This document shows positions 21,898 to 31,800 of a DNA stretch of 64,000 bases, one piece after another (within the stretch, counting starts at the first letter, position 1; the number at the start of each line of letters is the position of its first letter). The stretch is from the NCBI GenBank assembly GCA_025200525.1, contig CM045761.1:101966182-102030181 (forward strand). Direction: 5' to 3'. The translations under genes were made by a program, and so were the position numbers. This stretch comes from Camellia lanceoleosa. Its lineage: Eukaryota > Streptophyta > Magnoliopsida > Ericales > Theaceae. A model generated the notes under the pieces. That model was not told the origin of the DNA and made no database searches. It was given only the letters and a program-made list of their open reading frames with translations.

Positions 21898-22495
21898 ATA
21901 CAGAAATTTTGTGCAGATCTCCAAATTCAACCATGCTTCTTCCCGGCCATCCCCAAGCAAATGGTCAAGTTGAGGTCACCAACCGCCTTCTCCTCAAGAT
22001 CATCAAAACTAAGCTTGAGGTCGCTAAAGGCCTTTGACGAGGAACTACCACATGTACTGGGCTTACGAACTATCGCCTGACTCTCTGGGAAACCTTTTCG
22101 CCTAACATATGGCGCCGAGGCGGTCATTCTCAGAGAAGTCGGTCGCCCACCCCAGAGGTCTTACATCCAGATCTCGCCAACCGAAGAACTCCGTCGGCGG
22201 ACTGGATCTCATTGAGGAGCTCAGAGAGATTCTTGCCGATTGGCCTCGCCATCCAGAAAATGAGAACACACTACAACCGCAGAGTCCGATCATGGAGTTC
22301 TCCATTGGCGACCTTGTCTTGAGAGAAGCAACCCTTGCCACAAAGAATCCAACCGAGGGCAAATTGGCAGCCAAATGGGAGGGGCCCTACGTGGTGAAGG
22401 CCCGCCCACGGCCAGGCACTTACCGACTTCAAGATAAGGATGGCCGAGACCTTCCCCATCCTCGAATCTCAACATCCAAGCGCTACTATCAATGA
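21898..22495 (+). pseudogene. Integrase core end and C-terminal domain
   Basis: The core continues in other frames: IVSDNG (about 21871-21888), then GHPQANGQVEVTNRLLLK with the catalytic-type Glu (about 21938-21992). Further frame lesions lie near 22035 and 22110. The C-terminal part from 22109 includes FSIGDLVLREA, then KWEGPYVVKARPRPGTYRL (a GPY/F-like module that binds DNA), ending with TGA-terminated YYQ at 22495. The usual D-D-E triad can be traced only across frame breaks. Confidence 0.85.
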
Positions 22496-22609
22496 ATCCT
22501 TTCTTTTGTATTGCCAAAATTGCTGTATTTTCCTTTTTCAATACATAATACAATTACCGACTGAAGTTCCAACTTTCTATACTTCAACTATCTGAATGTA
22601 GCTTCCATG

Positions 22610-23035
22610 AATCTTTTATTTGCAGCGCCACCTTCAACAGCCTCGGCCAGACCGAGCACTTTCAAAAGCCTCAGTCCGACTGAGCACCTTCAAAAGCCTC
22701 GGCCGACCGACACTTTCAAAAGCCCTCACCAGACCGAGCACTTTCAAAGCCTCATCCGACTGAAAGCACCTTCAAAAGCCTCGGCCAGACCGAGCACTTT
22801 CAAAAGCCTCAGTCCGACCTGAGCACTTTCAAAAGCCTCAGTCCGACCTGAGCACCTTCAAAAGCCTCGGCCAGACCGAGCACTTTCAAAAGCCTCAGCC
22901 CGACTTGAGCACTTTCAAAAGCCTCAGTCCGACCTGAGCACCTTCAAAAGCCTCGGCCAGACCGAGCACTTTCAAAAGCCTCGGCCAGACTGAGCACTTT
23001 CCAAAAGCCTCAGCCAGACCTCAGCCTCAGTCATA
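22610..23035. repeat. About 14 tandem 29-30-base repeats with hairpin core
   Basis: Units read CACTTTCAAAAGCCTCAGTCCGACCTGAG or CACTTTCAAAAGCCTCGGCCAGACCGAG, alternating irregularly. Each contains a short inverted pair (CTCGG-CCAGA-CCGAG or CTCAG-TCCGAC-CTGAG). The array begins about 110 bases after the integrase stop, in the 3' non-coding region of the Gypsy element. Confidence 0.88.
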
Positions 23036-23094
23036 ATCTGACGCTTAACCACAATTTCAAAATAATTAGACACTCAGTCATACTTTAACGGTGT

Positions 23095-23350
23095 TCTCCC
23101 ATGTCTCATTTGCAAATCACATGTTCAACATTACATTTCAGTCTACCTTTTCAAGGTAACTTGACACTTAGTGAATATTTTAAAAAGATTTGCTCATATT
23201 TCATTTGCCAATCACAACTTCAACTTCATATTTCAGTCTACCTTTCCAGGGTAATTTGACACTTAGTCAATATTTTAAAGATGTCTGCCCATATTTCATT
23301 TGCAAATCACATCTTCAACTTCACATTCCAGTTTACTTTTTTAAGGTACT
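23095..23350. repeat. Three degenerate ~91-base tandem copies
   Basis: The sequence CATTTGCAAATCACAT, then CAACTTCATATTTCAGTCTACC, then TTGACACTTAGTCAATATTTTAAA, recurs three times with small changes. It lies between the hairpin repeats and the antisense gene. Confidence 0.75.
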
Positions 23351-23606
23351 TTTGACACTAAGGCATGTTTTTAAGACGCAAGCGTTCGCTGAAAACATCG
23401 GTGCATACAATAATCACAAACAAAACAAACCAAGACCAAACCAACACAAAGGGGAATATACTGGAATCATCAATTAGAACCATAAGGGCCATTTTATTCA
23501 TTCAAAAACATGTGTACATCCATTTATTACAATACTTCAAAAACAAAACGAAACAAAAAAGATGTATACAAGGAGGAAACAAAAACTCCTAAGTACATTT
23601 ATTTTC
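23351..23606. other. Spacer before antisense gene end
   Basis: A-rich sequence with AAACAAAACAAA-type runs. It probably holds the 3' end of the antisense transcript; no further feature is visible. Confidence 0.4.
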
Positions 23607-26190
23607 AGATCACTCCCCCTCCTCACTGGAAATAAGATCTGCTTCTTCTATCCCCTCGTCCAGGGGGGTCTGGGCCACATCGTCTTCTTCAACCACCACA
23701 CTGTTAAAATCGAGCCCTGGGAACAGCTCTTCAGCCTTGCGCTTGAACATTTTCCACCCGCTGTCCCAGTACTCTGCCATTTCATGCTTGTAGAAGTCCG
23801 ACTGCTGGAAGCTTGCAATCACTTCAGACTCAGTCCTCCCAGCAGTCGTCTTCGATGGGCCAAATCCTCCTCCTCTCGCTAAGCTCACACCGCAAAGATC
23901 AATAGCCACCTGAAAGTCTGGCGACGCCTTGAATTGTTCCACATTGCGAGGCACAGTCAGGTAGGCCCTCTCCGAGGCCGCCTTCGCCCTCTCCTCGCCC
24001 AACTCCTTCATCAAGGCCTCCTTTTCAGCCCCAGCCCTGACCTTCTCAGCCTCCAACCCCTTTTTCAAGACCTCTACTTCAGCGATCAACCTCCCCCTCT
24101 CAGCTTCAAACTGCTTCTGCAGCGTCTCCTTCTCCCCAGTCACCCTGCTTAGCTCTGCCCCCAACTCCTGGCGCAGACTCTCCCTCTGCTCAGGCCTGCA
24201 CGCCATCTTCCATCTCTTTTGCAGCGCCCAATTTAGCATCCGCCTCGTCTCTCGTCTCGACAAGATCCTCGTTATTATTCATGGCCTCCTCATGCCGCCG
24301 ATCGCAGAGTAGCGTGCCTTTTTGGACTCCTCCGGCTTTCGCCACCAACAATCGAACTCGGCGACACAAACTGCGGCGTGTGTCCTCCAACTCCGACTTG
24401 ATCGATAGCGGCAGTATAGGCGGCTTTCCAGCAAAGACTCTCCTTCTTGACTTGGTTAAGTCTCGCTTGGCCTCATCACTTTTATCTTGGCCGCTGCACC
24501 TTTCCTCAGCAAGGCCCCTGCCAGGGTAGTTACCTCAATTTGGGCAGAGCATAACCCCCTGAACAGGTCGGCCTCCCCGAATCCAGAGGCCGAACGCAGA
24601 GCTGGCTCCTCCACCATCTTCACCAGACGGTCTGCCACCGCCTTTGCTGGTCCCCCATCTCCCTCCAACCTTCCGGCCTACAAAGACGCAGATGATAAAT
24701 GGTGGCCCCCAGACCAACTCCTCTTTCCTGAGGCGCAGGCCCCCTTGGGATCTCCTCCCTCCCACTTGGCTCTGCCATGACCAACTCCACATCCGCTTGC
24801 ACCACGGGGGTCTTCTCCAACCTCTCACTTGGCTCGCTTCACTGCCCAAATTTCCGCTTGCTCTGCTGGGGTCTTCTCCACCACGTCCACCGTTGGGCTG
24901 GCTATCCCCACTTCAGGGGTCTCCTTCGTCACAAAGGTCTCTGCCCCAACTGAGACGACCACCCCTTCTTTGCCCTGATCCACCTCCCCACCCTCCACCT
25001 GTTTGGCCAGGCTGGCCTCTTCCAACCTTACCTCCTTTCTTCTTTTCTGGGCTGGCTCCTCCCCACCACGCCTCAACCTCTTCTTTTTCTTCCCCACCCC
25101 CAGTGCCTCCATCTCCTTCAACGACCTCTCCTTCAGAGGATCTTTTGGAAGCAGTCGCGGAGCAGACTCACCCAAGCCCTTCTCTCCCAACGCTTTTGGC
25201 CGAGGACGAATCCTCTCCCTCACCACTGGCTGAGGAGGTCGGTCGGCTTGGGCCTCTGTGAACTTCGAGCCTCAAGAGCATAGCTTCGATCCTCCTCCTC
25301 CTGCGCCTTTCTCTTGGCCCCCAACTCCGCTCGGTCGAAGTCTCCCCCGACCGGTTGTGGTCCCAACCCCGCCTCAAACAAATAGCAGATGGTGAACCAA
25401 CCACGTCCCACCTAACTTTTTTCCCTCTCCTCCACTCCTTCACCTTCCTTACGCCCTCCTCCATCGCCGCCCGCCCCTGTGACTCCACAAACTTGGTGGG
25501 CACCTTCCAAGTCTTGCGTGCCTGACCCTCCAGAGTTGGACACGAGAACCACCTATGCCTCCAACCTTGATCGAGGTTGGCAACCCCGCCACCAAGCCCT
25601 TCCCGCCACGGCCGTAGGGTTACCCAAGTCTCTCGCCGCTCAAGCTTTGTAGCAAAGAAAAGAATTCATCCTTGTCATGGCCTCCTCCATTGCCTTTTGG
25701 CCAGCGCGCTTGCACATGATGACAAAATCTTCCACGAATTGGGCATCACCGCCTGGTGCCATGTCCAAACGACAAGCACACCCACCACGATCGCGGCAAT
25801 GCAGAATCGCAACCCACCCTTCGCCTCGTAGAGGAGAACTCCGCCCGACGTCCGATGGCCGCTTGACTTTGGCACCACCAACTCTACCTCCGCCGGAATC
25901 CGTACCTTTCGCGGATAGCCTCCAACTCCGCCAGAATAATGGACTGTCGTACCGAGTGCCAGTGATCCGGTTCCACTGGCCGATCGCTCAAGACGCTTAT
26001 CATGATTGGAACCTTGGGATCGCACTGCTGGCACCTCCATCCTCATCGATCTATATTGTTGCGCCCGGCTTCGCATCGTCCTCTCCCAGCGGATCCATCC
26101 TCACATCCCTAGTCCCTCCCTGCGCCATTGCTAAGCTGTGTTTACGAATAGCTCCAGATGCAGGTTCCAGAAAATCGCAGAAGTGTTTTA
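23607..26190 (-). pseudogene. Antisense gene in the 3' region of the Gypsy element
   Basis: Minus-strand frames in several pieces look coding: around 26190-25680 (scattered stops), 25503-25168, 25226-24825 and the longest, 24263-23607. That last piece has a charged, heptad-like helical stretch (GEKETLQKQFEAERGRLIAE, then EVLKKGLEAEKVRAGAEKEA), then a globular tail (TESEVIASFQQSDFYKHEMA) and a very acidic end. GC content is high, like the sense genes. Tat-group Gypsy elements are known to carry an antisense ORF here, some with the 'putative gypsy type transposon' domain (PF04195); that match is inferred from position and coiled-coil character. Frames change at about 25500, 25200 and 24800, which may be introns or indels. 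Function unknown. Confidence 0.6.
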
Positions 26191-26500
26191 ATGGGGTATC
26201 GTGAGCAACGGCGAATTGATACTCAATATTTGGAGTTTTTGTAAAGAAGTAGGTGAATCAGATGATGCCAAAAGCCCACGGTTTGCCAGATTCCAAGGAT
26301 CCAAATTAATGTTCGCCATTTGAAAACTTTTCAAATCATCCGCCAAAAGTCCCATCAATGCCCATAATAATACCCCGACGTTTCACTCTCGATCCAACGC
26401 TTGACGCTTCTTCCCCCATGTATGCGGTCCAGATGCACCGACCGCCTCACCCCGTCTTTCCACTTCAAATCACCACGTGACCTCTCATCTCCGGCCTCGC
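26191..26500. other. Non-coding stretch between antisense gene and second array
   Basis: Probably the promoter and leader of the antisense gene on the minus strand. No clear TATA box was picked out and no other feature is visible. Confidence 0.35.
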
Positions 26501-26660
26501 CCACGGTCACCCTCACGGTCGGCCTCACCTGCTCGGCCGCCCTCACGGTCGACCTCTCCCACTCGGTCACCCTCACGGTCGGCCTCACCCGCTCGGCCGC
26601 CCTCACGGTTGACCTCTCCCACTCGGCCGCCCTCATGCTCGGCCTCCTCCCACAGGTCGG
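26500..26660. repeat. Short tandem array CCTCACGGTCG / CTCGGCCGCC
   Basis: About six units of 27 bases such as CCTCACGGTCGGCCTCACC and CGCTCGGCCGCCCTCACGG, in a dimeric 54-base pattern, lie just before the PPT of the Gypsy element. They are GC-rich, unlike the surrounding genome. Confidence 0.8.
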
Positions 26661-26708
26661 ATTCATCCCCACTATTATTATTCCCTTCGCTGGTCTAAAG
26701 CTGCACTC

Positions 26709-26720
26709 GGGAATGGGGGA
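26709..26720 (+). other. Polypurine tract
   Basis: GGGAATGGGGGA lies four bases before the 3' LTR, the standard priming site for plus-strand DNA synthesis. Confidence 0.75.
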
Positions 26721-26724
26721 CTAC

Positions 26725-27294
26725 TGACAGGGATAGGCCCACAAGGACCACGGCCCACCATGAGTAAACCCAAGCCCACCATTTGGACCTCATTACACAA
26801 CCCGGTCAGTAAAACCCGGCACAGCTGGAGGCCAACTGAGCAGGAAGGACGAATGATGCTCGGACACGTGGCAGGTGCAGAACAGCCCATGTCAGCAGAC
26901 AAAGATCTGCAAAGTTATTGCCACAGCACATCACCATTAATGCAACCCATCACCGCATTTATTGCGACAACACCCCTCAGCCGGAATGACACCTCTTCAC
27001 CCTGAACAAGACGAACCACGGCGCAAGCTTTCGGCGGAAAAGGTCAGAACGGCTGAGACAGCGAAATGATTGCAAAAGGATATAAGCAAAGCTCGAAGGC
27101 AGGAAGAAGGTTAAGTTTTCCATGCTCTCTCTCTCTCTCTACACTTTTCTGTCCATCACCTTCTCTAATTCACACACCGGATGGTTCGCCGGGGGACTAC
27201 CCCGTTCCCCGATTGAACTTGTTTGCAGGTTATCCAGTGGACTTGTGGAGCTTGGATCGGTCCAGCCCATTCACGAGGACTCACTGTATCATCA
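26725..27294 (+). repeat. 3' LTR of the full-length Gypsy element
   Basis: Starts TGACAGGGATAGGCCC and ends CTGTATCATCA, matching 16405-16964 closely. It carries an extra block around 26810-26880 (CCCGGCACAGC, then GTGGCAGGTGCAGAAC). Confidence 0.93.
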
Positions 27295-27800
27295 AGTTTC
27301 AAATACAGTCAAATAGTTACTGACACGTATATCCCTTATGATAAGATTGTCGTAGGTAATCACTTCCTAAAATGATCAACTTGATCTGCTTAGTGCATAA
27401 TTAAAACGATGTCATATCTTAGTGACATTATGACACATGCAACCTACAAAAGATTACATCTATAGAGCCTACAGCAAGGATACCATACATGATAAAGTCC
27501 AAATCATCAATACGGTTAATCATATATGATTATGCCTAAATTCAAACGGCATTGCCATTCAAAATTCAAATGGCGTTATAATTTAATTTGAAATTCAAAT
27601 TGAGGATAAAACCCTCTTATCACTTGAATGACTCTCTATAAATATGAGGGATCATCACACAAAAAGGGGATAAAAAATCAGAAGTTAGAAGATGAGAGAG
27701 AGAGAAATTAAAAGCTTAAGAAGTCGTTACAAAAAGAAGTTGAGAGCTTACACAACACTGCAAACATCTGATACGATGGTGAGCGTTACATAAAAGGTTA
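27295..27800 (+). repeat. Right part of a possible LTR interrupted by the Gypsy element
   Basis: After the second TSD copy the sequence shows a TATA-like CTCTATAAATATGAGGG (about 27634-27650), then AAAAGGGG and a GAGAGAGAG leader, the layout of a retroelement LTR promoter. Together with 16364-16404 it could be an older solo LTR hit by the Gypsy insertion. The 3' boundary (CA plus TSD) could not be fixed, and a plain host promoter is possible. Confidence 0.35.
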
Positions 27801-28839
27801 CAAACCCAACTATTTCTTTTTCTTAATTTATTTTCTGTTAATTTTTTGTTCTTCATAAAATGGAAGTTTCATTTAAATAAAATGTGTAATTAATGAACTA
27901 AAATGCCGATCGAAAATATAAACCCACTATTTAAATAATCAACATTTTTTACTCCAAAAATTAAAGAGTAGACATTTGTAATATGCATTTTAAAATATGT
28001 TAAAACATTTCACGTTTCAAAGTTTCAAAATTCGTGTCTACGGTGTGCTCTCACAATACTATCTTAATGTCTCTGCAAATCACCCGGTTACGTGTACTCT
28101 AAAATTTAGGGGTGAATCTCACGCAATTATGTAGTTCCTAAAGACAATGGAGCAATTATCTTTAGGAACTACATAATTGCATTAACAAAATAAAAATAAA
28201 ATAAAAATCTCCATAAATAGCATTGTTCAATCACTTTGAAATGTTTATTTATATTCACATATATATACTCGATCACAAATATTAAACCATATATAGACCT
28301 CCTAGCAATGCAAAATGCCATTCAAGCCTGTTTTCCAAACTAGAATATTAAATGACGGTAAGCACTTTTAAGCGCTGCAAAACAAGCGAAAGTTATTTGA
28401 TTTAAAAATAAGAACACAATGCTCTTCACAGAAAAGCAAAGGGGACAATTCTTACAGTCCCCGTGCCCATGGCCTGACTTGTACAAAATAATACAGATGA
28501 ACCTATGATAACAAAGTAATGGCAAAAACAAAAGAATAAATTAGAAAAATTATACATCTAACTAGTTTTGATTAAACCCGATAGCAAAGAACAAAGCTAA
28601 ACAATTTAACTCTCAAAAAGGGGGGGAGAAACAAAAACCATTACCATTACAAAATCTGGCATGCACAATCGACCATTGACCCTCTCAACCTGTTTAAATT
28701 GATGAACCAAAACGGATCTGAAAACTGAAAACACCATCGTCAATATCACCGTTGGTGTACTTCATATTTAGCTTTTATGCACCAGTTCACAGAATCTGCA
28801 TTGGGCCTTTGAGAGACTGATATCCAAGACATATTGGCT
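27801..28839. other. Intergenic DNA downstream of the NIPA gene
   Basis: AT-rich and without genes. It contains the perfect hairpin at 28123-28180 and presumably the 3' UTR of the NIPA gene in its right part (minus strand, below 28840). No polyadenylation signal was singled out. Confidence 0.5.
28123..28180. repeat. Perfect 22-bp inverted repeat with 14-base loop
   Basis: The left arm (28123-28144, starting GCAATTATGTAGTTCCTAAA) pairs at all 22 positions with 28159-28180; the loop is 28145-28158. It is too long and perfect for chance in this context. It may be a foldback or MITE remnant, or a small hairpin RNA source; no terminator role is expected in a plant. Confidence 0.85.
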
Positions 28840-31800
28840 TTACTTGAAATGATCTTGTCGAATTATTCCAATAAATTCAGAGTGCAAATCATTGTCATCT
28901 TTTTGCTTCCATATTTCACCATTGGCATGGATTAGCCAGGATATTTGAGGAGAAATTGATGAATAATCTGCACATTATAAAATAAATTAGTTCTTAAAAC
29001 AATTGCTTTAGTAACTAAAATCAACCGAAGTTTAGATTCATGCAAGGCAATGAAAAGCCAACCATAAAATAGACCATTGCATTGGCTACTACTATAAGTA
29101 ACAAAGAGAACAATACATCTCTTTATGTGAAAATCGGATTTCCAACAATCAGAGTAACTGCCTGGGATAGCCTCCACAAAATGATAAGGAACATAAAGGC
29201 ATTGGATAAAGTAATAATTGCAGATTTTGTATTTTTATTTAGTTATGGTTTTTATTTTAATTAACCCTTGATATACCATGTGTGAGGTTTAGTGATATGA
29301 ACTGTCTAATTTATTTTGTTGTACATACCAAGTGTTGGTTGTCTTGACTCAAAAAGATTTCGCAGCTGTTCGGTACAAAATCAAGCTTCAGCAAAAACAC
29401 ACCTGAAACACTAGGGGATGTACTTTACCTAATATTGTTAAGGGCACCCAATTAGCCTACAAGTTGTATGTTTATTTCGGCATGAATTTGATAATGCACA
29501 GGTGGAAACAAAATAGCGCAATAATTGAACTTCACAAACACAGGAGCAATACAGTCTCAAGAGAGTCAAAAGACTCAAAACTAACACATGCAAAGCCCAT
29601 GCCAACAATGAGGCATGAATCTGTTTGATATGCTTTTTCTTGCATGCTTTTACCTGTAACAGGAAGTGGATCTGGTTCTCTTGTACTGTGAAGAACCATA
29701 GTACCTGAAAGCACAGTAATGAATCCACAAAGCACCGATACAATACTGCTAGCACTCTGACCATACCAATCCTACAAATAGCAGAAATCTTACATTATAT
29801 TTTACATTAGATGATGCCAAAAGGATTTGAATATGTAAATCTTTAAAAATACCTTGAACATTATGGCACTTGCAAAAATTGTGAGGGATGTGAACATAGC
29901 ATAATAGATTGGAGAAACAACTGCTGTGTTAAAAGTATCCAAAGCCTGGGGAAGAAAATGTTCATCAAAACATATAATTTCTAAAATCAGAGCTAAGCAA
30001 CAAGTCAAGAAAATTTGCAATCAATCCAATGTAGCCTAGAGTACAAGTATTCGTTAGTTCCTTTCGTGGTTTATATTTGATTCAAACCATCATTTACTTT
30101 TTATGTAAATTGTAGTTAGGTTTGTTATGACCTCATGATGTGAGAGGTGGCCACATCCATTTAAGTGGTTGTAAAACACAAATGACGACCCAAGTGATCG
30201 GCACCGTGTAATGTAAGGGAGTAGGTATGAAAACCAATAGCTAGGACAAAGCTATCTGGTGTTTTCCTTTATATATCATCATGCCTTTCTTCTTTGCTGA
30301 GTCATAATTATCAAAGGCTCAAGGTGCTGGGAGGCATAGCATAAGGTGCAAGCATAAGCAAAATACGGTGCATGTTAGGTAAAAATGTATGCAAAATACA
30401 CCAACTGTGGAAGCAATGTATGAAACACAAATTAGTTAAAAAGCAAGCATACAATTAACAGTACAAGCTATAAATTAAGTATATGTCAACCTCTTCTTTG
30501 ATTGCAAGGTCATCCTTTTTTATGAATTTAGCCTCCTCTATCACGAAGTATTAGCATGGATTTTGCCTATTTATTTTTTTATGCACTCATCATGACTGAC
30601 AAGAATTGAACTTTTGGCTGCTTATTCTCTAATGCAGTCACTCAATCAGCTGAGTCATCCATTCATCCTCCTGTCAATCTAGGAATGTAAGATCTCAGAT
30701 GATGTAAAACATTTTGCAGAAATCCAGAGCACTAATACCAAACTGATGCAAGAAAAGCTTCAAAGACTGCATTAAGGAATATATGGTTAACAAAATGGAG
30801 ATAGGATAAATCTAGAATAGCAGGAGATGAAGGAATCACCTTCAAAATATATAGTTTTATATTTATTCAAAGAGAATAAAACATACCAAATAACTGTAAT
30901 TTTTTTTAAAAAAATTTAAAATAAAAATTGGAACATAACATAACAGTAATTGTCAGTTTAAAAAATGAGGGATTAAAAAGAGTGACCTAGTGCACAAGCT
31001 ATTTTTGTGACTTGAACTTGTGCCACTAGGACACTACCGACCAGCTTTTACTGTTGGGTCAATCGATCATTGAATCTCAAATTATTTTGTTCAAACTTGT
31101 TAGTTATTTCATGTGTATAATGATGAACACATGTATTCCACAAATGTCCAAAATGTGTCTAGGTCTAAAAAAATTTAAAAATGATAAAAGGGGTGCTCAC
31201 GAATTGGTTTTGTGTTGCTCAGATTGCGGGTTGGACCCACCCAGTGGTTTGTGGTTTGGGAAAAAGTGAACCCGCAACCGCCTGTAGTGCGGTTCATGAT
31301 TTGTGCGGATAGGGTTCGTGGGTGTATGGGCAGTTGAGAGCGGTTTGCGGATTGGAAATTTTCCTTAAAAAATTAATTTTTGGGGACTTTCCCCCCATTT
31401 TCTAAATATTCTTTTGGGCCATAGAAAGACAAACACAAATAATTCTAAACTATATAGTATGAGCAAGTTTGATAAATGAATTCTTTGTTATTTTTTTACT
31501 TTTTACATAATCTTTTTTAGACTTGTGTATTATCCACATCATTCAAAAACATATATAAATTCATAAACTATTACTTTAGAACATCAATAATTAATGAATT
31601 AAAACTAGTAAAATTAAAAACAAGATCTTCTAGTTTGCCTAATTAGCCAACCCAGAACCATCACCTCCACTCTATGACCAAAACCCAATATCAAAAGCCT
31701 TCCCCAATGAAGATCAAACACTCAATAACGGCAAAAACCCATAACTGTTTCACCTACAATTACAGAGTCACTCCAACAAAACCCTACAATAAACTATACT

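Larger units (their letters stand above)
16405..27294 (+). mobile_element. Full-length Tat-type Gypsy retrotransposon (decayed)
   Basis: A 10.9-kb element flanked by a perfect 5-bp TSD AGTTT (16400-16404 and 27295-27299). Order: 5' LTR, PBS TGGCGCCGTCTGTGGGA (16967-16983), gag, protease, reverse transcriptase, RNase H, integrase, tandem repeats, decayed antisense gene, a second tandem array, PPT GGGAATGGGGGA (26709-26720) and 3' LTR. The two LTRs are close except for a small indel block, suggesting a fairly recent insertion, yet the coding region has at least five frame lesions. The antisense gene and 3' tandem repeats are features known from the Tat lineage. Confidence 0.92.

Noticed and set aside
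22607..22822. 71-codon frame starting after the integrase
   Set aside because: Translation of the 29-base tandem repeats.
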